Shown here: one piece after another, positions 43,298 through 52,709 of the stretch
Numbering within the stretch: position 1 is the stretch's first letter
Layout: each line of letters starts with the position of its first letter
NCBI RefSeq assembly: GCF_011050415.1
Contig: NZ_DRFS01000024.1
Location: 62,001-126,000, forward strand
Direction: 5' to 3'
DNA: 64,000 bases
Origin: Halomonas sp.
GTDB taxonomy: Bacteria; Pseudomonadota; Gammaproteobacteria; Pseudomonadales; Halomonadaceae
The notes under the pieces: model-generated
Told to the model about the DNA's origin: nothing
The model's input: the letters and a program-made list of their open reading frames with translations, nothing else
The model's database searches: none
Made by a program: the position numbers and the translations under genes

Positions 43298-45709
43298 ATG
43301 ACGGCCCCTGTCTCTCCCTCGCTTCTCGCGCCCTTAACTCAAGGGCTCGTTGAGGATTATTTGAACCAGCTAGGCAAGGGACAGCCCGGCACGTTTGACG
43401 CCATGCTCGATGGCCAGGGCCAGCTACGCCCTGGTTGGCAGAGCTTATTGGGCTCGTTGGAAGCGCTTGGCCCGGAAGGCCGCTTCCAGCAGCATGAAGA
43501 GATTCAACGCCTATTAGCCGAAAACGGCGTGATTTTTAATATGCACGATGAAACCCAGGGGCGTTCGTGGCGGCTCGACCCGCTACCCTGGGTAATTGAT
43601 GAAGCGCAGTGGCAAGTGCTGGAGGCGGGGCTCACGCAACGCAGCCGTCTGCTGACCGCTCTTTATGATGATATCTATGGGCCAAGAACACTCTTTGACG
43701 CTGGCTTGCTGCCAACTCAAGAGCTACTTGCCTCACCGCACTTTTTACTGCCTTGCCACCACTCCTTGCCCAGTGAGCGCGCGCCGATCAACTTTCATGG
43801 CGTGGATGTCATCCAAGATAAGCAAGGAAATTGGCGGGTCATGGCAGACCGACTGCAGGCCCCCTCAGGCACCGGTTTTGCACTTGAAAACCGTATTTTG
43901 ATGGCGCGTGCACTGCCGGATATGTACCGCAATGCGCCGCTTAAGCGGTTAGCAGGCTTTCTTGACCTGCACCACCGCACGCTTATTGCCATGGCCTACC
44001 AGCATCGCGATAACCCGACGCTTATCTTATTGACGCCTGGCCCCGGAAGCCCGCGCTATTTTGAGCATGCCTATTTGGCCAACTACCTCAATATTGCGCT
44101 AGTAGAAGGGCAAGACTTAGTCATTCGCGATACCCAAGTATGGCTGCGCACCCTGGGCGGCTTACAGCCGGTGGATGTGATACTGCGCCACTGCGACGAC
44201 GCCTACTGTGACCCGCTGGAGTTACGCGGCGATTCGCAGTTAGGGGTGCCCGGACTTTTACAAGCGATGCGCGCGGGAGGTGTTGCATTATCCAATGCGC
44301 TCGGTGTCGGTGTTTTGGAATCGCCAGTACTGGCCGACTACCTGCCCGCGCTATGTGAACATTTACTCGGCGAAACATTGCTACTCGCCAATGCAGATGC
44401 CAGCACTCAGCCTGCGACTGCACCTATTTTTGACAGTTACCTGCAGCGGCTAGAGCCCACGACAATTAATTTGCGCTGTTTTATTACGCGTAAGCCGGTC
44501 AGTGCAAAAGCCAAGGGTAGTACCGTGAGCGAGTACCAGGTAATGCCTGGCGGTTTAGCCTGGGTGGGCGAACCGGGCTCCCCTTCAATGAGCAGTACAG
44601 TAGTCAAGGATGTATGGGTAACGGCAGCAACACCTCAACCGCATGTCAGCCAACTACGCCAAGCGCGTGGGCCAGTGGTCGCCACCCGTGATGGTACCGA
44701 CTTACCCAGTCGAGTGGCTGAAGGTCTTTTTTGGTTAGGTCGCTATGGCGAGCGGTTAGACACACGGGCACGGCTACTGCGCGAAGCGCTTCACCGGTTG
44801 ATGGAGTACGATCAGGATGAGATCGCCGATCAACTGCTGGATGAGCTTCTGTTGGCGCTAGATATCACCACGCTGAATGAAGATGATGAACACCGTCTAC
44901 AAGCACCACTAATTGGCTTTGATTTAAAGCGCACCGCTTTGCTGGCCCAGTTTGATGATATAGACCCACAGGCGTTGCAGCCGCTGTTTTCTCAATTAAT
45001 GCGCAATGCCCGCAGTGTACGCGACCATTTGGGCGACGACTCCTGGCGTGTGGTACATCAGCTACATCAGCGGATAGCCACTTTTAACCCAAGCCTAGGG
45101 GCTAGTGCTGCCAGGCGTGCCTGCGAGGGTCTCTCTGCTCAGTTAGCCGCCTTCTTTGGACTGTGCAATGAAACCATGCCCCACCACTTTGGCTGGCGGT
45201 TTATGGATATTGGCCGCTTTTTAGACCGCGTGCTAGGACTGCTCTCGCTGCTTAAACTTACTCTCAATGCACCACACTCGCCGGGGCTGGCGCTATGGGA
45301 AGTGGTACTTGCCACCACCGACAACTTCACTGCCTATCGACGGCGTTACCGCAGCGAACTTCATCCTGCGGCCATTCTGGATCTGCTGCTGTTTGACGAG
45401 ACGAATCCACGCTCGGTGGGCTATATGCTAAAACGGATCGAGCGGCAGATGGATCGCCTGCCGGGCAGTTCATCGCCCTACCGAAATGCTGAGCGCAGGC
45501 TGCTTATTCAAGCCAATGCGGCCCTGCACCTTGCCGACATTGATCGCTTGAGCCACTTAGCCGATACGCCAGCGGCGCAAGACGCCCTGGAGCAACTGCT
45601 GGATGCGTTAATTGAGCCCTTGAGCGCACTTTCTGAAGCGATTAGTCAAAGTCATTTCAGCCACGTAGAGCGGCCACGCCAGCTAGTTAGTATGGAGCCT
45701 GATGCATGA
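43298..45709 (+). CDS. Circularly permuted ATP-grasp / alpha-E fusion protein
   Basis: 803 residues. Residues ~1-475 are a COG2308 permuted ATP-grasp (NFHGVDVIQDKQGNWRVMADRLQAPSGTGFALENR, LLTPGPGSPRYFEHAYLANYL). Residues ~485-790 are an alpha-E domain beginning LPSRVAEGLFWLGRYGERLDTRARLLREALH. The same two modules occur as separate genes on the opposite strand nearby, so the window carries both split and fused forms. The nucleotide-binding stretch seen as KPANESGGYG in the stand-alone copy is not obviously present here, so ATP binding may be altered. Overlaps the next gene by 4 bp. Confidence 0.92.
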   Translation: MTAPVSPSLLAPLTQGLVEDYLNQLGKGQPGTFDAMLDGQGQLRPGWQSLLGSLEALGPEGRFQQHEEIQRLLAENGVIFNMHDETQGRSWRLDPLPWVIDEAQWQVLEAGLTQRSRLLTALYDDIYGPRTLFDAGLLPTQELLASPHFLLPCHHSLPSERAPINFHGVDVIQDKQGNWRVMADRLQAPSGTGFALENRILMARALPDMYRNAPLKRLAGFLDLHHRTLIAMAYQHRDNPTLILLTPGPGSPRYFEHAYLANYLNIALVEGQDLVIRDTQVWLRTLGGLQPVDVILRHCDDAYCDPLELRGDSQLGVPGLLQAMRAGGVALSNALGVGVLESPVLADYLPALCEHLLGETLLLANADASTQPATAPIFDSYLQRLEPTTINLRCFITRKPVSAKAKGSTVSEYQVMPGGLAWVGEPGSPSMSSTVVKDVWVTAATPQPHVSQLRQARGPVVATRDGTDLPSRVAEGLFWLGRYGERLDTRARLLREALHRLMEYDQDEIADQLLDELLLALDITTLNEDDEHRLQAPLIGFDLKRTALLAQFDDIDPQALQPLFSQLMRNARSVRDHLGDDSWRVVHQLHQRIATFNPSLGASAARRACEGLSAQLAAFFGLCNETMPHHFGWRFMDIGRFLDRVLGLLSLLKLTLNAPHSPGLALWEVVLATTDNFTAYRRRYRSELHPAAILDLLLFDETNPRSVGYMLKRIERQMDRLPGSSSPYRNAERRLLIQANAALHLADIDRLSHLADTPAAQDALEQLLDALIEPLSALSEAISQSHFSHVERPRQLVSMEPDA

Positions 45710-46572
45710 ACTATACGCTGCGGCATACCACCCGCTACCACTACAGCGCCCCTGTGACGCTGTGCCATAGCGAAGCGCGGGTGCTCCCTCGTAAAACGCC
45801 GCACCAGCAGTGTGGCGCTTCTGAGCTTCTGATCACGCCGGCTCCCCAAGTACAAATGGAACGCCGAGATGTATTTGGCAACCGGGTACTCTACTTTGCT
45901 TTGGAAGAAGTACACCAAACGCTTGATGTGACGGTGGTAACGCCGCTGAATACGCAACCGTTAGCCGCCCTACCCAGCAGCTCGCCCACATGGGAGAACG
46001 TTGCCCAACAGCTCAGCCAAGATAATAGCTTTGACGTACAGCTATACCGCTTGGACTCTCCGTTTATTCGCCGTAACGATGAATTAGCCGCCTTCGCACA
46101 CAGCTGCTTTACGCCAGGAAGGCCAATAGTCGAGGCGGCATTAGCGCTGAACGAGCTGATTTACAAAACATTTGAGTATGACCCCAGCTTTACCACACTC
46201 GCCACTCCATTGAGCGAGGTACTCGCCAACCGCCGCGGTGTGTGCCAGGACTTTGCCCACTTAGCAATTGGCGCATTGCGCTCGGTAGGGCTCGCTGCCC
46301 GCTATGTTAGTGGCTATTTAGAAACCCAGCCGCCGCCAGGGCAACCGCGCCTGATTGGCGCCGACGCCTCCCATGCGTGGCTAGCTACCTGGGTTCCTGA
46401 ATGGGGTTGGCTGGCGCTCGACCCAACTAATGGTACCGTGGCGGGAGAACAGCATCCGGTACTCGCCTGGGGGCGTGACTACGCCGACGTGGCACCGCTA
46501 AAAGGCGTGATGAATGGCGGCGGTGAACACCAACTGGAAGTAGAAGTTGACGTCATGCCACTGGCAAGCTGA
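45706..46572 (+). CDS. Transglutaminase-like cysteine protease family protein
   Basis: 288 residues (COG1305-type). Bacterial transglutaminase N-terminal domain (MNYTLRHTTRYHYSAPVTLCHSE) and catalytic core with C180 (RRGVCQDFAHLAIGALRSVG), H223 (ASHAWLATW) and D239 (ALDPTNG). No signal peptide, so it is cytoplasmic. It begins in the ATGA overlap with the ATP-grasp/alpha-E gene and completes the three-gene operon. A proteolytic or amide-exchange role on the product of the ATP-grasp partner is the common prediction. Confidence 0.93.
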   Translation: MNYTLRHTTRYHYSAPVTLCHSEARVLPRKTPHQQCGASELLITPAPQVQMERRDVFGNRVLYFALEEVHQTLDVTVVTPLNTQPLAALPSSSPTWENVAQQLSQDNSFDVQLYRLDSPFIRRNDELAAFAHSCFTPGRPIVEAALALNELIYKTFEYDPSFTTLATPLSEVLANRRGVCQDFAHLAIGALRSVGLAARYVSGYLETQPPPGQPRLIGADASHAWLATWVPEWGWLALDPTNGTVAGEQHPVLAWGRDYADVAPLKGVMNGGGEHQLEVEVDVMPLAS

Positions 46573-46629
46573 TGCAAACCGCCTCCAGCTAAGGTATAAA
46601 AGCTCAGCAACCGTTTATTCAAGGAAGAT

Positions 46630-47055
46630 ATGATGTGCCAGGGGAGGGGGGTTAGAAACGTTAGCTATACTCCTCAGTGGGCTTCCCAGCGTCTACTTCT
46701 AGGCTGTCTTTTTATCCTACTCTTGGGTGTCGTTGAGCAATTTCACGAACCCCATTTTGCTTCACTGCATCAAGCCGATGAAAGCGTCCATAGCCACTCG
46801 ACTCAGTACAGCATCGCCCCGCTTCCCGCCAAACTACGGATCAGAAATGATTCTTTAAAGCGCCACACGGAAGACGAGCTTTTAAAAGCACTTGAACTCT
46901 CTAGCAGTGATATGGACCTGCCTAGCGCTACTTTAACGCTAGACTCAATGCTAAATTATAAACCCGTTTTAAACAGAGTCGCCTCCAACGACACCTGCTC
47001 CTGCCATGCTGTTCTCCCTCCCAACCGAGCCCCGCCTAGTTACACTGCAAGTTAA
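46630..47055 (+). CDS. Hypothetical single-pass membrane protein
   Basis: 141 residues with no recognised family. One hydrophobic segment (~21-37, LLLGCLFILLLGVVEQF), then a His- and Ser-containing periplasmic or cytosolic stretch (HEPHFASLHQADESVHSHS) and a C-terminal CSCH. AAGGA is 5-6 nt before the first of two consecutive ATGs. No competing ORF overlaps it, which supports it, but coding evidence is modest. Confidence 0.5.
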   Translation: MMCQGRGVRNVSYTPQWASQRLLLGCLFILLLGVVEQFHEPHFASLHQADESVHSHSTQYSIAPLPAKLRIRNDSLKRHTEDELLKALELSSSDMDLPSATLTLDSMLNYKPVLNRVASNDTCSCHAVLPPNRAPPSYTAS

Positions 47056-47139
47056 TTAACCGTGTTTGATTGTTATTAGCATGGCGCAGGCTGTTTATCT
47101 GCGCATGTTGTAGGTTCCGCTTAAAAGGGTTCTCGCTTT

Positions 47140-48852
47140 ATGTTTCCCGTTGATCATCTCATTTTACTTGCCGCTATTTTGATATTGGTAGGCATTGTAT
47201 CAAGCAAGCTATCTGCTCGTTTGGGCTTGCCTGTTTTAGTACTTTTTCTAGTGATAGGAATGTTGGCTGGCGAGAGTGGTGTTGGCGGTATCGCCTTCGA
47301 CAACCCCGTTGGCGCCCATGCATTAGGCACACTGGCGCTGGCTATTATTCTTTTTGATGGTGGGCTTCAAACGCCCACTTCATCAATCAAAAGGGTATGG
47401 AAGCCTGCCTCGTTACTTGCCACATTTGGGGTGTTAATTACCGCTCTTATTACCGGCTTAGCCGCTGCCTATATTTTAGGGCTGCCGCTTTTAGATGGAT
47501 TTCTGCTAGGCGCTATCGTCGGCTCGACCGACGCCGCAGCGGTATTTTCACTACTGCGTAATGCCGGCATCCATATCAATAAAAAACTTAAATCGACGCT
47601 GGAGATTGAAAGCGCGTCAAACGATCCAATGGCCATTTTCTTAACCGTGGGCCTGTTGGAAGTGCTGGTTAATAATATGGAGCCCGGCCTAGGGCTGCTT
47701 AAGCTATTTGTGCTGCAAATGGGTGTAGGTGCGTTAGTAGGTCTTGGAGTAGGTTGGGCGTCGGTTAAAATGATTAACCGTATCCACCTTGTCGCCTCAG
47801 GACTCTATCCGGTCATGGTTGCGGCATGTGGCTTTCTTTCCTTTGGTATCTCTGCCAACGTCGGCGGTAGTGGCTTCCTGGCTATTTTCTTAACGGGCGT
47901 CTTCATAGGTAATCACCGCATTACTTTTCAACGCAGCACGTTCCTTTTCCATGATGGGCTCGCCTGGTTAAGCCAGATCGTGATGTTTGTGGTGCTAGGT
48001 TTATTGATTAACCCGCTTTCATTACTGGATGTATGGCTGGAAGGGCTACTGATTGCCGCGGTGCTAATCTTGGTGGCCCGCCCAATTGCCGTTATACCGA
48101 TTATGAAACTGTTCGGCTTTAATACTCGTGAAACCAGCTTGGTCGCTTGGGTAGGGTTGCGTGGATCTGTGCCGATTATCTTAGCCATTTTCCCGTTAAT
48201 GTTTGGCCTGGAAGGGGCTGAGTTAATCTTTAACGTGGTGTTTTTCGTCGTGCTTATATCGGCGACCATTCAGGGAACGACGCTGCCAATTGTAGCGCGT
48301 AAACTGGGCTTAACTGAAAAACCCCCGGCGGTGCCCGCAGCGAGCCTTGAGATTACCGCCTTAGAGGAAGTAGATGCCGACATTGTCGAGTACACCTTGA
48401 GTGACCACCCACGCGCGGCGGGTCGTCGACTTTCGCAAATGGCCCTGCCAGACACTACTGTGGTTGCCATGATTACCCGAGGAAAGGATGTGATTCCTCC
48501 CCGCGGCTCAACAAAACTCATGGCAGGTGATCATCTTTTTGTGGTGTTGCGCCCTGAAACACGCCCCTTTATAGACTGCGTCTTTTCAGATGCAATCGGC
48601 GTCGTTAGCGAAGAACTACCCGACCAAGAGCTCAAGTTAAAAGGCAGCACCAAGGTTGAAGACTTACACCACTCATATGGCTTGTTTATCACAGAAGAAA
48701 ATGGGCAAATGACGTTGGATTCGTTACTGCGCAATACGTTGACCCGCCAACCTGACGTGGGTGACTCAACACATATTGAGGGGATCACGCTCGCCGTGCT
48801 GGAAACCCTCGGCGGGCGTATTACGACGGTAGGATTAACGGTCAACACTTAG
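47140..48852 (+). CDS. cvrA: K+/H+ (cation/proton) antiporter, NhaP2/CvrA type
   Basis: 570 residues. CPA1-type membrane domain of ~12 helices (GAIVGSTDAAAVFSLLRNAGI and ESASNDPMAIFLTVGLLE carry the acidic transport residues). TrkA-C/RCK-type regulatory region at ~395-480 (YTLSDHPRAAGRRLSQM). A CorC/HlyC-like C-terminal end (GITLAVLETLGGRITTVGL) is the arrangement of NhaP2. It exports K+ (and possibly Na+) for pH and osmotic balance, which fits a halophile. Start ATG after AAAGGG; followed by a hairpin. Confidence 0.92.
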   Translation: MFPVDHLILLAAILILVGIVSSKLSARLGLPVLVLFLVIGMLAGESGVGGIAFDNPVGAHALGTLALAIILFDGGLQTPTSSIKRVWKPASLLATFGVLITALITGLAAAYILGLPLLDGFLLGAIVGSTDAAAVFSLLRNAGIHINKKLKSTLEIESASNDPMAIFLTVGLLEVLVNNMEPGLGLLKLFVLQMGVGALVGLGVGWASVKMINRIHLVASGLYPVMVAACGFLSFGISANVGGSGFLAIFLTGVFIGNHRITFQRSTFLFHDGLAWLSQIVMFVVLGLLINPLSLLDVWLEGLLIAAVLILVARPIAVIPIMKLFGFNTRETSLVAWVGLRGSVPIILAIFPLMFGLEGAELIFNVVFFVVLISATIQGTTLPIVARKLGLTEKPPAVPAASLEITALEEVDADIVEYTLSDHPRAAGRRLSQMALPDTTVVAMITRGKDVIPPRGSTKLMAGDHLFVVLRPETRPFIDCVFSDAIGVVSEELPDQELKLKGSTKVEDLHHSYGLFITEENGQMTLDSLLRNTLTRQPDVGDSTHIEGITLAVLETLGGRITTVGLTVNT

Positions 48853-48866
48853 CCAAACAGGGAAGC

Positions 48867-48901
48867 TGACTGCTTAACCTCACGGTGAGGCTAAGCAGTC
48901 A
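48867..48901. terminator. Hairpin between the antiporter gene and DUF3581
   Basis: TGACTGCTTA (48867-48876) pairs with TAAGCAGTCA (48892-48901), with an inner CCTCA/TGAGG stem. It sits midway between convergent stops and may serve both genes; no T tract on either side. Confidence 0.6.
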
Positions 48902-48917
48902 TCGCCAAGGTCGTGGC

Positions 48918-49631
48918 CTACGCTGAAGCCGTCTCGTAAGCGGCCTTTAAACGGTAAAACTCTTCAACAATAGCGGCCATTTCGTCGGCGTCATAGCTGC
49001 ACAAACCACTCACCACAAGCTTCTTGGAGCCTACTCCCACCCCGTCACCGGCAGATTCAATCGAGAAATCCAGTAGCGCATCGGCGCGTTTACCCTGAAC
49101 ATCTAGCGACGACTTGTTCAACGTCAAACCAGGGGAAAAACAATCTAGCCGCTTGAGTGAAAATCCCATGCTATCGTAGATCACCAGAGGACGTTTAGGG
49201 TTAAACATTACCCCATGCTGCTCCATCAACGGCTTTAGGTAGTGCGGAAAATTTTTGCCTGAAAAGGCAACATAACAGCGCGCAAACGCTTCCACTGCGA
49301 CAGTATCGTGAGTAATGTCGCCACTACGTACAACCTGCAAGTAGCACTTGCCACTCTCATCAAATACGTGAAGCGAGCCGTTATCTGCTTCGCTAAACTT
49401 AAGCGGCGTGTCTGCGCTCACCATATTGGTGAAGCGAAACTCCATGTGCCGCGATAACCCAAATTTTGCGAGTACCAGTGCAAAGAGTAGATCGCCGGGA
49501 ACACAAAAGCGACGTGCATCCGGATTATGAATAGGGTTGTAATCACCAGCCACGCCTTTGGCGAAACGGCTGGCCTGCTCTGCAGAGATTACGACATACT
49601 CTCCGCGCTGCGTGTAAAAATCCTTGAACAT
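48918..49631 (-). CDS. DUF3581 family protein
   Basis: 237 residues matching DUF3581, a gammaproteobacterial family of unknown function: VISAEQASRFAKGVAGDYNPIHNPDARRFCVPGDLLFALVLAKFGLS near the start resembles the hot-dog fold of MaoC-like dehydratases (GDYNPIH). A thioester-related activity is possible but not shown. Soluble. Shine-Dalgarno weak. Confidence 0.85.
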   Translation of the reverse strand: MFKDFYTQRGEYVVISAEQASRFAKGVAGDYNPIHNPDARRFCVPGDLLFALVLAKFGLSRHMEFRFTNMVSADTPLKFSEADNGSLHVFDESGKCYLQVVRSGDITHDTVAVEAFARCYVAFSGKNFPHYLKPLMEQHGVMFNPKRPLVIYDSMGFSLKRLDCFSPGLTLNKSSLDVQGKRADALLDFSIESAGDGVGVGSKKLVVSGLCSYDADEMAAIVEEFYRLKAAYETASA

Positions 49632-49740
49632 GGCTTTTGTTGCCTGCCTAGCGTTGAAATCGAAAACCCGTCACTGCCTAACCTCGCGCATAATGCCATA
49701 AAACACGCCCCAACAGGAGTTATCTGCTAGGGAAGCCACT

Positions 49741-52683
49741 ATGTCCGACGCGAACACTCGTAAAAATCGCCTACCTCGCCTACTTCTGAAGGTGTTGATT
49801 GGCCTACTATTTATCATCCTTATTTGGGTGGCTGGCAGCTATTGGCTACTTAATAGTCAGTGGCTACCAGCGCGAATTTCCCAATTCGATGGCATTGAAA
49901 TTCGCTGGGATCAAGGCGTCAGTCGCCACCCAGGGAGATGGGAGGTAGAGGGGCTCTATTTAGCCCGTGAAGATCAAGCACTGCCCATCTCAGTGGAGGC
50001 CGAACGCGCCACCCTTTCGCTCTCGTTGCTGGGCTTACTGCGTGGAGAGCTGCATATCAAAGCACTGGATACTGAGGGAATCCGTCGTTTAACCGTTGGT
50101 GATATCGCCTTAGAAGCCGCAGGCCAGCTACACGTAGTGAATACCACGTTGAGTCGCGATACCCTAGCAATTCCTCATGTCTCACTCGCCATTACTAATG
50201 GTCGTTTAGTTCGCCTGAGTGATCAAGCAACCTTAGTGCGCGATATCAATCTTAACGCTGATGCAACACTCAACCGCATTAATCCCGTTGATAATAACAG
50301 CGGAGAACTGAATCCAGATCTACTAGCGGCGCTTTCCACCCAGCTTCAGATTGATGCCCAGGCAGATGCCTGGGATGTCTTTATGCCCTATCTAGATGCC
50401 CTGCCCTGGCTAACCCTTGATGGACGCGGCGCGCTAACGGGTGCTCTTGAACTAAAAGCCGGAGAGTTACAGCCTGCTAGTGTATTAACACTGGACGCCC
50501 CTGTGCTGCGCTTAGCGGTGGATGAACAGCGTCTACGCACAGCCAGTGACTCGCCACGTTGGTTAATCGCTGATAGCCAACCACCACGGCATACCGCGAC
50601 CGGTAAAGGCCAGGTTCGCTTGGCGGTGGAGAACGACCAACTGCATTTTTCGACGCAGCTTAGTGATGTTGAGCTAGCTGATTCACATCCCTATGCAGAG
50701 CACGCTGAGCTACATCTTGCCTCGCAGATAGCCAATCAGCGTTTGGATCAACTTGATCTTCCAACGTCAGCGACGCTCTCTTTACAGGGCGATATCACTC
50801 GTTTGGACATGCTTGACCGTTACCTTGAGGCGAGCGTTGAAGGCCAGGGCATACACCTTTCTGGCCATGGTCAAATCGATGCTCAAGCGAGTATTCGCGA
50901 GTCGCGCCCTTATGATGGCAAGCTAACTATTCAAGCGAATGAGCTGATGGCGGATACGCTCGGCTTCGTCGTTCAGGGTAACGGCGCACTTAATGCCACG
51001 CTTGCGCCACAAGAGATTATCGAGGCGACGCTTAATTTTACCGAGGCCACGCTGCACCATCATGACCGTTTACTGCTTGAAGATGCTGATATTGAGGTAA
51101 TCGCCATCAGCCCTATTGATCCAGGTAAAGCGCGTCAAGAAGCATCTGCGACGTTAAGCTGGCAAGACGCACGCCTGCCTGATATCAGCGTGCTACAAAG
51201 CTACCTGGGCACCCTACTGCCTGACCCCGCCCCGATTCAAGTGCTTAGCGGACAAGCAGCCAGTCACGGACACCTTGTTATGGCGTCAGATCAGTTAAGT
51301 GGCGAGGCATATTTAGCCGGCGAAGGGCTCACCACACGCTGGCAACAGGGCGAAAATGCCAGAACCTTAACCAGCAATATGCAGCTTTCCCTGCCGCTAC
51401 GTCAGGCAACGCTAGACGGCTCAGCGCTGAATATCAGCGGCACACGGTTAAGCTGGCAAGTAGCCGATATTGACCAACCAACTGAGCAGCTAGAAAGCAT
51501 ACTGATCTTAATCGACGGCCGTTTTCAAAGGCGTGACGGCGTACCCAGTGGTCAATTTGCACTTGAAGGAACTGTGCAGCAGCTTGGCTTTTTAAACGCT
51601 TTTTTACCTGACGCCCATGGTTTGACTGTCACCGGTGAGGGGCAGCTATTTGCTCAGGGCACTTTTCGAGATGACCATTTACTAGCCCCGACGCGGCTGC
51701 GTATTAATGCTGATCAGCTTGAAGTGACTTTTTTAGACTACCTGGCCACTGGTCGTGGTGAGCTCACTGCTCAATTAGATAGCACTGAACAAGCCCAGCT
51801 ATCACTTGGCATTCCGCGCTTTACGCTAGGCCGCCAAGAGGATGAAAGCCCTCACCTGGAAGGGCGCCACTTTGCCCTTACCACGCAAACGGAGCGCTTT
51901 AGCGAGGTGCTTGAATCCCCCCGGCCCGAGCACTTCACTACCCGCATTGCGATGCCAATTACCGATGTGCCCGATTTTACTCGCTACAACCGTTATCTAC
52001 CGGAAGGAGCAGGTATTACGCTATTAGGTGGGCAAGCTAGCCTGGAGAGTGAGTGGTTGCTGGAAGGTTTAAATGCCCAAGGTGAAATCACACTGCGGGC
52101 CTTTGGTGCAGATTTGGCATTGCTGGAACAGCGACTGCGCGGCGATTTACAGCTCTATTTACACTTGACCGATGGCGACCTCGAAACACGCCGCTTTACT
52201 GCCGATGACTCCTTTCTCCGCCTGGAAAATATCGCTCGACTGAGTAGCAACGGTACAGCAGACACGGGGTGGTGGGTTCAGCTCTCTATGCTTGATGCTG
52301 AGCTGGACTGGGCAGACCCTACTCGCTTAGCAAGCCAACTTCGTCTTGAAATGCGCGATACCGGTCTGCTTGCTCGGCTTTTTCTCGCCCGCGCGCGGGA
52401 TAGCGACTGGCTTGGTCGCCTGCTAAATGTGCACAACATACGTGGTACTGCGCAATTGCTGGTTAACGGTAACCAAATAGGCTTGCACGATCTAACCTTA
52501 ACCGGCGGGCCTTTACTGCTGCTTTCTGATGTCACGCTGGCTGACGGCAGCGCAAATGGCGCGCTTTATGCCCGCCTCGGCGCAGTAGGAGTAGCGGTAG
52601 AGCTTAACGATAGCGAGCCCACCTTAAGGGTTATACAACCAAGACGCTGGTTTGACCGCTGGCGAGAAGCTAACAATATGTAA
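49741..52683 (+). CDS. Large AsmA-like/translocation-module-like envelope protein
   Basis: 980 residues. A single N-terminal membrane anchor (~13-36, LLLKVLIGLLFIILIWVAGSYWLL), then a long beta-rich periplasmic region of repetitive amphipathic strands (for example VDEQRLRTASDSPRWLIAD and LSGQAASHGHL). There is no enzymatic motif. Architecture and length are those of AsmA/YdbH/TamB-type proteins, which bridge the envelope and move phospholipids; I could not assign it to one subfamily. AGGGAAG precedes the ATG. Acidic composition. Confidence 0.75.
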   Translation: MSDANTRKNRLPRLLLKVLIGLLFIILIWVAGSYWLLNSQWLPARISQFDGIEIRWDQGVSRHPGRWEVEGLYLAREDQALPISVEAERATLSLSLLGLLRGELHIKALDTEGIRRLTVGDIALEAAGQLHVVNTTLSRDTLAIPHVSLAITNGRLVRLSDQATLVRDINLNADATLNRINPVDNNSGELNPDLLAALSTQLQIDAQADAWDVFMPYLDALPWLTLDGRGALTGALELKAGELQPASVLTLDAPVLRLAVDEQRLRTASDSPRWLIADSQPPRHTATGKGQVRLAVENDQLHFSTQLSDVELADSHPYAEHAELHLASQIANQRLDQLDLPTSATLSLQGDITRLDMLDRYLEASVEGQGIHLSGHGQIDAQASIRESRPYDGKLTIQANELMADTLGFVVQGNGALNATLAPQEIIEATLNFTEATLHHHDRLLLEDADIEVIAISPIDPGKARQEASATLSWQDARLPDISVLQSYLGTLLPDPAPIQVLSGQAASHGHLVMASDQLSGEAYLAGEGLTTRWQQGENARTLTSNMQLSLPLRQATLDGSALNISGTRLSWQVADIDQPTEQLESILILIDGRFQRRDGVPSGQFALEGTVQQLGFLNAFLPDAHGLTVTGEGQLFAQGTFRDDHLLAPTRLRINADQLEVTFLDYLATGRGELTAQLDSTEQAQLSLGIPRFTLGRQEDESPHLEGRHFALTTQTERFSEVLESPRPEHFTTRIAMPITDVPDFTRYNRYLPEGAGITLLGGQASLESEWLLEGLNAQGEITLRAFGADLALLEQRLRGDLQLYLHLTDGDLETRRFTADDSFLRLENIARLSSNGTADTGWWVQLSMLDAELDWADPTRLASQLRLEMRDTGLLARLFLARARDSDWLGRLLNVHNIRGTAQLLVNGNQIGLHDLTLTGGPLLLLSDVTLADGSANGALYARLGAVGVAVELNDSEPTLRVIQPRRWFDRWREANNM

Positions 52684-52709
52684 TGGCGGCCTAGGAAAGC
52701 TTTGATTAA

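Noticed and set aside
47083..47110. GCGCAG/CTGCGC hairpin before the antiporter gene
   Set aside because: Only a 6-bp core stem, no T tract and no obvious role.
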